Assembly: GCF_033097365.1 (NCBI RefSeq) | Contig: NZ_AP028461.1 | Location: 10,443,501-10,507,500, forward strand | DNA: 64,000 nucleotides | Source: Actinoplanes sichuanensis | GTDB taxonomy: Bacteria > Actinomycetota > Actinomycetes > Mycobacteriales > Micromonosporaceae | Direction of reading: 5' to 3' | Shown: in pieces, positions 41,347 to 49,982 of the stretch | How the letters are laid out: each line of letters begins with the position of its first letter | How positions within the stretch are numbered: position 1 is the first letter of the stretch | Translations under genes and position numbers: made by a program | The notes under the pieces: model-generated | Told to the model about the DNA's origin: nothing | Seen by the model: the letters and a program-made list of their open reading frames with translations, nothing else | Database searches by the model: none

Positions 41347-42207
41347 GTGCCGGAGGGACATACCATTCACCGCCTCGCGATCCGCCATCGTGAGCTCTTC
41401 GCCGGGGATCCGGTCACCGCGGTCAGCCCGCAGGGCCGCTTCACCGCGGGCGCCGCACTGATCGACGGGCGGCGACTCCTCGACACCGAGGCGTACGGCA
41501 AGCATCTGCTCCACCACTACGAGGGCGAGCGCACCCTGCACGTGCACCTCGGCCTCTACGGCAAGTTCGCCGACGGGGAGTTGCCCGCGCCCGTGCCGGT
41601 GGGTCAGGTCCGGATGGCACTGACCGGTTCCGATCACTGGCTGGAGCTGCGTGGCCCGACCGCCTGCGAGGTCCTCGACCCGGGCGCGGTCGACGTGCTG
41701 CGGTCCCGGCTGGGCGCCGACCCGCTGCGTGACGACGCCGACCCGGCCGCCGCCTTCGCCCGGGTCCGTGCCAGCACCAAACCGCTGTTCGCCCTGCTCA
41801 TGGACCAGTCCATCGTCGCCGGGTGCGGCCTGATCTACGCCAACGAGACGCTGTTCCGGGCCGGGCTGTCGCCGGAGACGCCCGGTGCCGCGATCGACGC
41901 CGACCGCTGGACGGCGATCTGGGACGATCTGCGGTCGCTGATGAAGGAGGGTGTGCTGCGCGGCCGGATCGACACCGTGCACACCCAGCACACCCCGGAG
42001 GTGATGCAGCGGGCGCCGCGGGTCGACCGGCACGGCGGAGAGGTGTATGTCTACCGTCGCCCCGGCCGGCCCTGCCTGGTCTGTGGCACCCCGATCGCCC
42101 GGGACGAGCTGGCCGGCCGGAACCTCTACTGGTGCCCGGTCTGCCAGCCGGTCACACGGTCGCGGCGCCGCTCGGGGTGGCCGCGGGTGCCTCGGTCGAC
42201 GGGGTGA
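41347..42207 (+). CDS. Nei/Fpg-family DNA glycosylase (endonuclease VIII-like)
   Basis: From GTG 41347 the protein starts VPEGHTIHRLA; removal of the initiator Met exposes the catalytic N-terminal Pro (P2) with E3 beside it. K52 (GKHLLHHY), the H2TH region (MDQSIVAGCGLIYANE) and a C-terminal zinc finger (CLVC and CPVC) are all present. It excises oxidised pyrimidines and nicks the abasic site. It closely matches mycobacterial Nei1, and clpP is also nearby in M. tuberculosis. The last 56 bp overlap the convergent deacetylase gene. Confidence 0.9.
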   Translation: MPEGHTIHRLAIRHRELFAGDPVTAVSPQGRFTAGAALIDGRRLLDTEAYGKHLLHHYEGERTLHVHLGLYGKFADGELPAPVPVGQVRMALTGSDHWLELRGPTACEVLDPGAVDVLRSRLGADPLRDDADPAAAFARVRASTKPLFALLMDQSIVAGCGLIYANETLFRAGLSPETPGAAIDADRWTAIWDDLRSLMKEGVLRGRIDTVHTQHTPEVMQRAPRVDRHGGEVYVYRRPGRPCLVCGTPIARDELAGRNLYWCPVCQPVTRSRRRSGWPRVPRSTG

Positions 42208-43534
42208 CCGACGGCGTCGGATCCGGCGTGGGCGTCGACGGGGTGGGCTCCGGAGTCTCGGCGCCGGGGATGCCGACCTTGAAGTTCGCCACCAGCCAGG
42301 GCAGCAGTTCCTCGTACGCCGCGGTGGTGTCCGGTTGGTTGAAGTCGTGCGACAGCACGATCGCGCCGGGCCGGGTCTCCTTCTTGACCTGGGCGATCAC
42401 CCGCTTGATGTGCTCCGCCGAGGTCTCGCCCTCCGGGTGCTCCCAGTCACGCGGGTCGACCTCCCAGTAGAGCGAGGTCATGCCGTCGACGTAGGCGGTC
42501 TTGACCAGCCGGTCGGTGAAGTTGCCGCCGGGTGCCCGGAAGTACGGGATCTCGGCGTCCGGAACCGCCGCACGGATGGCCGCGTTCGTCCGTTCCAGAT
42601 CAGCCTTGATCTGGTTCGCCTTCTTGCCGCCGATCTTCAGGTCGTGGTTCCACGTGTGGTTGCACAGCACGTGACCGCCCTCGACGATCTGCCGGACCAG
42701 GTCGGGGTGCCGCCGGGCCTGCGTGCCGACCAGGCAGAACACCGCCTTCACCTGGTACTTGTCCAGCATCGCCAGGATCTTCGGTGTCTCGACCGGGTCG
42801 GGCCCGTCGTCGAAGCTGAGCATCACCACGTCGGAACCGGTGGTCCGCAACGAGTTGAACGGCCCGTCACCGGCCGGCACCACGACCTGCTGCGCCTTCT
42901 CGGTGGGCTTGGCGGTCGGTGTCGACTGTGGATCCGGCGACTCGGGCTCGTCCGTGCGGGTGGCGGCCGGTGCGGCGGCGACCGGGTCCGGCTCGCGGTC
43001 CGGCGCGGGCTTCTTCCGCTCCGGCTTGCTGATCACACCGACCGCCTCGGCGGCGGCGGTCATCACCGAGGCGCTGCCGCCGTCCTCCTGCGGGATCGTG
43101 GGCACGGCGGTGAGCAGCAGGCCGGCGGCGACCAGAGTGCCGAGCAGCACCTGTGGCCGGCTCTTCGCGGCGGCGACCCAGGCCTCGACCGGCATGGTCG
43201 AGGGCGCGCGGTGCGCGCCTCCGGCGGACCGGTCCGATGGGGACCGGCGGTTCTGCGAACGACGGCGGGCGGCGCGGCCGGTTTCGTCGACGCGGACGAC
43301 GGTCCGGGCGGTTCCATACGATTCGTACGCGCCCGCGCGGTGCCGTGCCGACCGGGGAGCCGGGATGGTCGCGCCGGAGGCGGTGACGATCGCGGCGCGC
43401 AGGCTGTTCAGCCTGGACGCCGTGGACGGAGCCGGGTTGTCGTCGGCGACCGGATCGGGTGCTCGGTGCCGCCCGGTGGCCGGGCTGATCGCGCGGGACG
43501 TCGGCGCAGGTGAGAGGGGGGCGTGCGGCGACAT
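42152..43534 (-). CDS. membrane-anchored polysaccharide deacetylase (CE4)
   Basis: The 460-residue protein has a 125-residue Arg/Pro-rich cytoplasmic region, a TM helix at about 129-147, a Pro/Thr linker, and a NodB-homology domain. CE4 motifs are MLSFDDGPD (D242, D243), HTWNH (H293, H297) and FRAPGG. It should deacetylate N-acetylhexosamine in peptidoglycan or another wall glycan outside the membrane. The tail is Thr/Pro-rich. The long charged N-terminus is unusual for this family and could hold kinase targets. Confidence 0.85.
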   Translation of the reverse strand: MSPHAPLSPAPTSRAISPATGRHRAPDPVADDNPAPSTASRLNSLRAAIVTASGATIPAPRSARHRAGAYESYGTARTVVRVDETGRAARRRSQNRRSPSDRSAGGAHRAPSTMPVEAWVAAAKSRPQVLLGTLVAAGLLLTAVPTIPQEDGGSASVMTAAAEAVGVISKPERKKPAPDREPDPVAAAPAATRTDEPESPDPQSTPTAKPTEKAQQVVVPAGDGPFNSLRTTGSDVVMLSFDDGPDPVETPKILAMLDKYQVKAVFCLVGTQARRHPDLVRQIVEGGHVLCNHTWNHDLKIGGKKANQIKADLERTNAAIRAAVPDAEIPYFRAPGGNFTDRLVKTAYVDGMTSLYWEVDPRDWEHPEGETSAEHIKRVIAQVKKETRPGAIVLSHDFNQPDTTAAYEELLPWLVANFKVGIPGAETPEPTPSTPTPDPTPSVTPSTEAPAATPSGAATV

Positions 43535-43671
43535 TCGTCATGCCTACCGTGCCGCAAGATCTCGCGCGATACCGAATAGGTCACCGACTGATCACATAGG
43601 GCGATACCCCCTGCTCACCCGCAGTGATACCGATAAGTGCAATTTGTGATTGAAGCCGCTTCGGGCGTCAC

Positions 43672-44826
43672 CTAATCCGTGGGAGCGTGCTCACCGGCCG
43701 TCGTGCGGGCCAGCCAATCGACCACGTCACCTATCGATGCCCCGCCGGCGAGCAGTGCCCGCTGTCGGGCCGCGCCGGTGCCCCGTTCCCGCAGCTGTTC
43801 CAACAGGACGGTCACGGTGGCGAGGTCGCCGTGACGTTCCAACTCCGGGCGTACGTAGTCGAACAGCTGCCGCATCAGCCGCCACGCCGGGCGCGGCTCG
43901 CGGGTCGCCATGTCGATGTTCAAGCCCTCCAGGCCGTCGTGTGCGGCCCGCCAGTGTGCCGCCATGAGCAGCGGGTGCTCGACGTCCGGCGCCTCGGTCC
44001 CGGCCCGGACCTCGCGCAGCAGGGTGCCGACCAGTGCCCGGGTCAGCGCGGCCAGCAGCACCGCGTCGTCGGCGGTGGGCATCACGTCGCCCATCCGGAT
44101 CTCCACCGTCGGATAGTTCGCCGACAGCCGGGCATACCAGTAGAGCATCCCCGCGTCGAGCATCGCGCCGCTCGCCTCGAGGTCGCTGATCAGGGTCAGG
44201 TAGTGCTCGTGCGAGCGCAGGTACGGCGTCGGGCCCACGGTCGGCCAGCGTTCCCAGAGCATCGAGCGCCAGCTGGCGTAGCCGGTGTCGCGTCCGCCGG
44301 ACAGTGGCGAGTTGGCGGTGGCCGCCTGGAGCACCGGCAGCCACGGGCGCAGGTGGTTGAGCACCCGCACACCGGTCTCCGGGTCGGGGATGCTGACGTG
44401 CACGTGGGTGCCGCACATGCCCTGGCCGGGGGAGAGGTCACCGAACCGGTCCCGCATCCGGTGGTACCGCTCGTCGTCGACGATCCGTGCGTTGTGGCCG
44501 GCGGCCGGTCCGGTGCCGACCGCGACGAGTCGGGCGCCGGCCCGCCGTGCCGCGGCCGCCACCCCGGTGCGCAGCCGGCGCAGGGACGTCGCGAGGCCGT
44601 CCAGTTCGAGCTGTGGCGGGCTGGCCACCTCGATCTGGGTCCGGTAGAACTCGTGCTGCACTCCCTCGCGCAGGTCGCCGGGCAGCTCGGCGAAGACCGC
44701 GTCCACCGCTTCCGCCGCCCGGGGCTCGACCGGGTCGACGAGAAGGTACTCCTCTTCGACGCCGAGGGTGAGAAGGTCGTCACGCTCGGCTTTCGCGGCG
44801 AGCTCGGGCGAGATGGCGGTCTCCAT
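43672..44826 (-). CDS. GCS2-type carboxylate-amine ligase (YbdK/EgtA-like)
   Basis: This 384-residue protein is a glutamate-cysteine ligase-2 family enzyme. It has the ATP-binding GVEEEYLLVD, the CGTHVHVS core motif and GWL-free C-terminal helices typical of YbdK. Family members join glutamate to cysteine or other amines. In this actinobacterial setting it could be a gamma-glutamyl ligase, but ergothioneine or mycothiol genes are not adjacent. ATG 44826 is chosen over a longer frame. Its promoter region is shared with the divergent GH16 gene. Confidence 0.85.
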   Translation of the reverse strand: METAISPELAAKAERDDLLTLGVEEEYLLVDPVEPRAAEAVDAVFAELPGDLREGVQHEFYRTQIEVASPPQLELDGLATSLRRLRTGVAAAARRAGARLVAVGTGPAAGHNARIVDDERYHRMRDRFGDLSPGQGMCGTHVHVSIPDPETGVRVLNHLRPWLPVLQAATANSPLSGGRDTGYASWRSMLWERWPTVGPTPYLRSHEHYLTLISDLEASGAMLDAGMLYWYARLSANYPTVEIRMGDVMPTADDAVLLAALTRALVGTLLREVRAGTEAPDVEHPLLMAAHWRAAHDGLEGLNIDMATREPRPAWRLMRQLFDYVRPELERHGDLATVTVLLEQLRERGTGAARQRALLAGGASIGDVVDWLARTTAGEHAPTD

Positions 44827-44879
44827 GCGGCCGGGATACCCGAGCTGATCTCTTCGGAAACGATCGGCGTACTTCCATA

Positions 44880-44908
44880 TTGACAACCCCTGGAAACAAG
44901 CGTGCAAT
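44880..44908 (+). promoter_or_regulatory. sigma-70-type promoter of the GH16 gene
   Basis: TTGACA (44880-44885), a 17-bp spacer and TGCAAT (44903-44908). The -35 box is a perfect match and four of six -10 bases match. The predicted transcription start falls at about 44915. Confidence 0.65.
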
Positions 44909-44912
44909 CTGT

Positions 44913-44924
44913 GAGAGCGCTCTC
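44913..44924 (+). promoter_or_regulatory. LacI/CebR-like operator over the GH16 transcription start
   Basis: GAGAGCGCTCTC is a perfect 12-bp palindrome with the central GAGCGCTC shared with CebR/BglR operators of actinomycete glucanase genes. It covers the predicted transcription start, a repressor position. Confidence 0.6.
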
Positions 44925-44952
44925 TCGACTCCCCAGGAAAGGCGCGTCCCCC

Positions 44953-46326
44953 ATGAGAATCCCCCGAAAACTGCTGGCCGTGGCCACGGCGATACTCGCC
45001 GTCGGCGCCTCGGTGACCTTCGTGGCCAACGCCGACGCCGCGGTCCCCGCCGCACCGGCCGGCATGTCACTCGTCTTCAGCGACGACTTCACCGGCGCCT
45101 CGGGTACCGGCCTCAACCGGTCCAACTGGCTCTACTCGACCGGCACCGGATATCCCGGCGGCGCCGCCAACTGGGGCACCGGCGAGATCGAGACGATGAC
45201 CGACTCGACCGCGAACGTCTACCAGGACGGCGCCGGCAACCTGGTGATCAAACCGATCCGGGACTCGGCCGGCCGCTGGACCTCCGGCCGGGTGGAGACC
45301 CAGCGCACCGACTTCGCCGCCCCGGCCGGCGGCAAGATGCGGATGGAGGCCCGCATCCAGCAGCCCAACGTGACGGGCGCGGCCGCGGCCGGTTACTGGC
45401 CGGCCTTCTGGGCGCTCGGCGCGGCGGCCCGCCCGGTCGGCGCGACCAACTGGCCCAGCATCGGTGAGATCGACATCCTGGAGAACATCAACGGCCGGTC
45501 CAGCGTCTTCTCGGCCCTGCACTGCGGCAGCAACCCGGGCGGCCCGTGCAACGAGACCACCGGTCTGACCAGCGGCGAACGCGCTTGCAGCGGCTGCCTC
45601 GGCGCCTTCCACACGTACGCCATGGAGTACGACCGCAGCACCTCGCCCGAGCAGCTGCGCTTCTACCTGGACGGGAACAACTACTTCACGCTCACCTCGA
45701 ACGCGGTCGACTCGACCACCTGGAACAACGCCCTGCACCACGGGTTCTTCATGATCCTCAACGTGGCGATCGGTGGCGGGTTCCCGGCGGCGTTCGGCGG
45801 CGGTCCGACCTCGGCCACCCAGTCCGGCGTGCCGATGGTGATCGACTACGTGGCCGTCTACCAGTCCGGTGGTGGCACCACGCCGACCAGCCCGACCCCG
45901 ACCGCGACCGGCGGGACCAGCCGGGACGCGTACTCCCGGATCGAGGCCGAGTCGTTCAACGGCTCCGCCGGCGTGCAGGTGGAGACCTGTTCCGAGGGCG
46001 GCCAGAACGTCAGCTACATCGCGAACGGCGACTGGCTCCAGTTCAACAACGTCAACTTCGGGACCGGCGGGGTGAAGGACTTCGTGGGCCGGGTCGCGTC
46101 CGGTGCCGGAACCGCGATCAGCGGTCTGGTCGAGGTACGCCTGGACAGTCGCAGCAACGCCCCGATCGGCAGTTTCGCCCTCGCCAACACCGGCGGCTGG
46201 CAGACCTGGACCTCGGTCCCCGCCAACGTGTCGAACGTGACCGGCTCGCACACCGTCTACCTGACCTTCACCAGCGGCCAGCCGGCCGACTTCGTGAACG
46301 TCAATTGGATCCAGTTCCGCAAGTGA
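44953..46326 (+). CDS. secreted GH16 glucanase with CBM6
   Basis: The 457-residue precursor has a signal peptide ending near residue 30 (ANADA), a GH16 domain with catalytic residues E172, D174 and E177 (GEIDILEN), a Thr/Pro linker (about 315-325) and a C-terminal CBM6 domain with SYIANGDWLQ and FVNVNWIQF. It should cleave a beta-1,3- or beta-1,3/1,4-glucan outside the cell. ATG 44953 gives the signal peptide. Regulation by a LacI-type repressor is inferred from the palindrome at the transcription start. Its stop is one base from the convergent dedA stop. Confidence 0.92.
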   Translation: MRIPRKLLAVATAILAVGASVTFVANADAAVPAAPAGMSLVFSDDFTGASGTGLNRSNWLYSTGTGYPGGAANWGTGEIETMTDSTANVYQDGAGNLVIKPIRDSAGRWTSGRVETQRTDFAAPAGGKMRMEARIQQPNVTGAAAAGYWPAFWALGAAARPVGATNWPSIGEIDILENINGRSSVFSALHCGSNPGGPCNETTGLTSGERACSGCLGAFHTYAMEYDRSTSPEQLRFYLDGNNYFTLTSNAVDSTTWNNALHHGFFMILNVAIGGGFPAAFGGGPTSATQSGVPMVIDYVAVYQSGGGTTPTSPTPTATGGTSRDAYSRIEAESFNGSAGVQVETCSEGGQNVSYIANGDWLQFNNVNFGTGGVKDFVGRVASGAGTAISGLVEVRLDSRSNAPIGSFALANTGGWQTWTSVPANVSNVTGSHTVYLTFTSGQPADFVNVNWIQFRK

Positions 46327-46327
46327 G

Positions 46328-46978
46328 TCAGCGTGCGCGGGCGGCGGCGCGCTGCCGCCGCTTGCGCACCTTCTTCACCACCCAGGACCCGATCGCGAGC
46401 GCGAAGAACGCGATGATCGCGTAGTCGAACCACTGCGCGTACTGCTCCACGTCCGACCAGCGGGAACCGAGCGCGTAACCGGCGCCGATGAACAGCGCGT
46501 TCCACACCCCGCTGCCGATCGTCGTGTAGAGCATGAACTGCCCCATCGGCATCCGGTTGGCGCCGGCCGGGATGGAGACCAGGCTGCGCACCACGGGGGC
46601 GCAGCGCCCGAAGAGCACCGCCGCCCGCTCGTGCTTCTCGAACCAGCGGTCGGCCTTGTTCAGATCGTCCGCGTCGACAAGTGGGATCCGGTCGAGCCAG
46701 TGCTTCAGCCGCTCCTCGCCGAGCCCCCGGCCCAGCCAGTAGAGCGCCACCGCGCCGACCAGGGCGCCGATCGTCGCGGTCACCCAGACCAGCACCAGGT
46801 TGACCCGTCCCTCGCCGGCCAGGAACCCGGCCATCGACAGGACGATCTCGCTCGGGATCGGCGGAATCAGGTTCTCCAGCGCGACCAGCATCCCGACGCC
46901 GACCTCGCCGAGCGAGTCGATCACCGAGGCCACCCAGCCGGTCAGTCCACCGAGATTGCTGAGATCGCCGTCGGCCAT
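46328..46978 (-). CDS. DedA-family membrane protein
   Basis: The 216-residue protein has four to six hydrophobic segments, PPIPSEIVLS near the N-terminus, and the conserved FGRCAPVVRSLVSIPAG signature near residue 120. DedA proteins scramble or flip undecaprenyl phosphate and phosphatidylethanolamine and support envelope homeostasis. It ends in a highly basic tail (KKVRKRRQRAAARAR). ATG 46978 is preferred over the frame to 47017. Confidence 0.85.
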   Translation of the reverse strand: MADGDLSNLGGLTGWVASVIDSLGEVGVGMLVALENLIPPIPSEIVLSMAGFLAGEGRVNLVLVWVTATIGALVGAVALYWLGRGLGEERLKHWLDRIPLVDADDLNKADRWFEKHERAAVLFGRCAPVVRSLVSIPAGANRMPMGQFMLYTTIGSGVWNALFIGAGYALGSRWSDVEQYAQWFDYAIIAFFALAIGSWVVKKVRKRRQRAAARAR

Positions 46979-47074
46979 GCGCCCGCCCTTCGAAATGTCG
47001 CCAACCAGTCCCCACACACTGTGCAGGCGGTTTCTGAGAGTTACCCGTGAGCGGCCTCTCGAACCCCCTCCCGT

Positions 47075-47095
47075 ATATACCGATCATCGGTATAT
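47075..47095 (+). promoter_or_regulatory. PadR operator over its own promoter
   Basis: ATATACCGA-TCA-TCGGTATAT, a perfect 21-bp palindrome with 9-bp arms, ending nine bases before the padR ATG. The TATATG at its 3' arm could be a -10 box, implying a near-leaderless transcript and autorepression. Confidence 0.65.
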
Positions 47096-47104
47096 GCTTC
47101 GGCT

Positions 47105-47452
47105 ATGACTGAGACGCCGATGCGGGAGCCGACGTTTCTCGTGCTCACCGCCCTGGCCGAGGAGCCACGCCACGGTTACGCCGTGATCGAGGACGTGGCC
47201 GGTATGACCGGTGGGCGGGTGCGGCTGCGCGCAGGCACCCTCTACGCCGCCCTCGACCGGCTACGCGCCGAGGGCCTGATCGAGGTCGACCGCGAAGAGG
47301 TGGTGCAGTCCCGGCTGCGGCGCTACTACCGGCTCACGGGGGCCGGCGAGCAGAGCCTGGCCACCGAGACCGCCCGCCTACGCGCCCAGGCGACCATCGC
47401 CGAGCGCCGCCTGCACGCCCGCCAGACCCGACTCGGGGGAGCCACCACGTGA
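47105..47452 (+). CDS. PadR-family transcriptional regulator
   Basis: The 115-residue protein is a short PadR winged helix with HGYAVIEDV, GTLYAALDRLRAEGLIE and YYRLTGAG motifs. It probably represses its own operon through the palindrome just upstream. The next gene starts inside its stop codon (GTGA), encoding a membrane protein, followed by a GH13 enzyme in the same overlapping cluster. The effector is unknown. Confidence 0.9.
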   Translation: MTETPMREPTFLVLTALAEEPRHGYAVIEDVAGMTGGRVRLRAGTLYAALDRLRAEGLIEVDREEVVQSRLRRYYRLTGAGEQSLATETARLRAQATIAERRLHARQTRLGGATT

Positions 47453-48270
47453 GCAGCCTGGAGATTCGTTACCGCCGCCTGATGCGGATCTATCCGGCCG
47501 GCCACCGGGCCGCCTACGAGGAGGAGATGATCGGCGTCCTGATGTCCGGTGCCGAGCCCGGCCGCCGCTTTCCCTCCCCGGCCGATGCGATCGACCTGGT
47601 CCGCGCGGGCCTCACCGCCCGATTCGGCCGGGCCGTCCACCTCCAGAGGGGTACGGGCTGGCGCGACGCCGCCGCTGTGACGGCCCTGCTGGGCGCCATG
47701 CTGCTGGCCGGCACCGCGATCAATCGCCTGGTCGCCGGCCTGACGCTGTGGGCCGACGGCGACCCGATGCGGTTGCGCGGCGTCGAGGGTCTGATCCTGC
47801 TCGACCCCGCGCTGCGCACCCTGGCCTGGTCGCTGCTCGTGGTCGCCGCGGTGCTCGGCATGCGCCGGGCCGCCGTCGGCCTCGCTGCCGGCGGCGTGCT
47901 GGCCCAGACGATCGTCGTGGCCCTGTGGGCGGGTCCACTGTGGGCGAGTTCGCTCCCGTGGTGGTATCTGAGCGTGAGCTGGACCTTCGCCGCAGGGGCG
48001 GCGACCCTCGCGCTCACCGTCGTCGCCGCGCGGGGGCGTACCCCTCGTGCGGTGCTACGCCGCCCCGGTCCGGGGGTGTTCGGCCGGATCGGCGTGCTGA
48101 CCGCGGTGCTCGCCACGGTCTGTGTGGTGCCGCCGCCGTCGCTCTATCTGATCGACGTGGTGCCGGCGGCGCTGATCCCGATCGTGGTCCTCGTCGCCGG
48201 TGTCGGCCTGCTACGGGGCTGGACGCGTTTCGCCTCGACCAGAGCCGGACATGTAAGGGCGCATGAGTGA
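47449..48270 (+). CDS. integral membrane protein of the PadR operon
   Basis: This 273-residue protein starts at GTG overlapping the padR stop. An N-terminal 60-residue soluble part (RYRRLMRIYPAGHR, EEEMIGVL) resembles the cytoplasmic start of permease-like proteins often encoded next to PadR regulators. Six hydrophobic segments follow from about residue 75. No known domain is visible. Coupling suggests it is the main target of the regulator. Confidence 0.75.
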   Translation: MSSLEIRYRRLMRIYPAGHRAAYEEEMIGVLMSGAEPGRRFPSPADAIDLVRAGLTARFGRAVHLQRGTGWRDAAAVTALLGAMLLAGTAINRLVAGLTLWADGDPMRLRGVEGLILLDPALRTLAWSLLVVAAVLGMRRAAVGLAAGGVLAQTIVVALWAGPLWASSLPWWYLSVSWTFAAGAATLALTVVAARGRTPRAVLRRPGPGVFGRIGVLTAVLATVCVVPPPSLYLIDVVPAALIPIVVLVAGVGLLRGWTRFASTRAGHVRAHE

Positions 48271-49909
48271 CCGGTGGTATTCCAAGGCCGTCGTCTACTG
48301 CCTCGACATCGACTCGTTCGCCGACTCCGACGGGGACGGCTGCGGTGACATCCGCGGCCTGATCGGGCGGCTCGACTACCTGTCCCGGCTCGGGATCAAC
48401 TGCCTGTGGCTCAACCCGATCCACCCGTCGCCGGGTAAGGACGACGGCTACGACGTGTCCGATTTCTATAACGTGGATCCCCGGTTCGGCACGCTGGGTG
48501 ACTTCGCCGAGCTGTTGCACCAGGCCGCCAACCGGGGCATCAAGGTGATCATCGACCTGGTGGTCAACCATGTGTCCGATCAACACCCGTGGTTCCAGTC
48601 GGCACGATCGTCGCCGGACTCGCCGTACCGTGACTGGTTCGTCTGGAGCGAGACCGCGCCGGCCGACCGCAACCAGGGGATGGTCTTCCCCGGCGAGCAG
48701 GCCGAGACGTGGTCGTACGACCGGACGGCGAAGCTCTGGTATTACCACCGGTTCTACAAGTTCCAGCCGGACCTGGACATCCGGAACCCCGAGGTGCGGG
48801 CCGAGATCAAGAAGATCTGCGCGTTCTGGCTGCAGCTCGGGGTGTCCGGGTTCCGGATGGACGCGGTGCCGTTCATCATCGAGGAGACCGAGCCGGGCAA
48901 CCCGACCGCGCCGATGGACTTCGGCTTCCTCAGCGAGCTGCGCCAGCACGTGCAGTGGCGCAAGGGCGACGCGGTCCTGCTGGCCGAGGCCAATGTCGAG
49001 CCGGACAAGCTGGTGACCTACTTCGGCGACGAGGGCGGGTCCGGCAACCGCATCCACATGCTGTTCGACTTCATGCTCAACGCGCGGCTGGTGCTCGGTC
49101 TGGCCCGGCAGGACACCGAGCCGATCATCGACGCGCTGCGGGACTCGCCGAAACTGCCGGACGGCGGCCAGTGGGCCACCTTCCTGCGCAACCACGACGA
49201 GATCGACCTGTCCCGGCTCACCGCCGAGCAGCGCAAGGACGTCCTCGACCAGTTCGGACCGGACGAGAGCATGCAGCTGTACGGCCGCGGCATCCGTCGT
49301 CGCCTGGCTCCGATGCTCGGCAACGACCGTCGGCGGATCGAGCTGGCGTACGCGCTTCAGTTCAGCCTCCGTGGCACGCCGGTGCTGCGGTACGGCGAGG
49401 AGATCGGGATGGGGGAGAACCTGGAGCTGGACGGGCGCTATGCCATCCGTACCCCGATGCAGTGGAACAACCTGCCGAACGGCGGGTTCTCCAGCGCGGA
49501 TCCGAAACAGGTGATCCGGCCGGTGATCTCGGGTGGCGAATACGGCTACGAGACGGTCAACGCGACGCTCCAGCGGCACGATCCGAAATCGCTGCTGTCG
49601 TGGTTCGAGCGGATGATCCGTACCCTCCGCGAGGCGCCCGAGATCGGCAGCGGCGCCTGCACCCACGTCGACGTCCCCGCACCGAGGGGCATCCTGGTGC
49701 ATCGCGCCGACGCCGATACCGGAACCATGCTGTTCGTGCACAATCTGGGTACCGAGGCGGGCGAGGTCGACCTGAGCAGCCTGGCCGCCGAGGCCGAGTT
49801 CCCGAACGACGTGCTGGCCGACCAGGAGTATCCGGAACCGGGGAAATTCGACAAGATCAGCGTTGCGGGGTACGGATACCGGTGGATCCGGATGCGCAGA
49901 ACCGCCTGA
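48263..49909 (+). CDS. GH13 alpha-glucan enzyme, trehalose-synthase-like
   Basis: This 548-residue GH13 protein has the catalytic nucleophile D200 (GFRMDAV), acid/base E242 (LLAEAN) and D312 (RNHDE). N-terminal GYDVSDFYNVDPRFGT and VVNHVSDQHPWF are typical of the TreS/alpha-amylase subfamily. It is shorter than typical TreS (about 570-600 residues). It may interconvert maltose and trehalose or hydrolyse small alpha-glucans in the cytoplasm. Its start overlaps the membrane gene stop by 8 bp, so it belongs to the PadR-controlled operon. Confidence 0.85.
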   Translation: MSDRWYSKAVVYCLDIDSFADSDGDGCGDIRGLIGRLDYLSRLGINCLWLNPIHPSPGKDDGYDVSDFYNVDPRFGTLGDFAELLHQAANRGIKVIIDLVVNHVSDQHPWFQSARSSPDSPYRDWFVWSETAPADRNQGMVFPGEQAETWSYDRTAKLWYYHRFYKFQPDLDIRNPEVRAEIKKICAFWLQLGVSGFRMDAVPFIIEETEPGNPTAPMDFGFLSELRQHVQWRKGDAVLLAEANVEPDKLVTYFGDEGGSGNRIHMLFDFMLNARLVLGLARQDTEPIIDALRDSPKLPDGGQWATFLRNHDEIDLSRLTAEQRKDVLDQFGPDESMQLYGRGIRRRLAPMLGNDRRRIELAYALQFSLRGTPVLRYGEEIGMGENLELDGRYAIRTPMQWNNLPNGGFSSADPKQVIRPVISGGEYGYETVNATLQRHDPKSLLSWFERMIRTLREAPEIGSGACTHVDVPAPRGILVHRADADTGTMLFVHNLGTEAGEVDLSSLAAEAEFPNDVLADQEYPEPGKFDKISVAGYGYRWIRMRRTA

Positions 49910-49925
49910 CCCGGTTTAGCATCGG

Positions 49926-49964
49926 CTTCCAGCAGCGTGGATCACCACCTTCCAGCAGCGTGGA
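49926..49964 (+). repeat. 16-bp direct repeat upstream of the SDR gene
   Basis: CTTCCAGCAGCGTGGA occurs at 49926-49941 and 49949-49964, a 23-bp period (about two helical turns), ending 19 bases before the SDR start. It may be a regulator site. Confidence 0.6.
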
Positions 49965-49982
49965 CAACTTCCGGAGGCCGCA

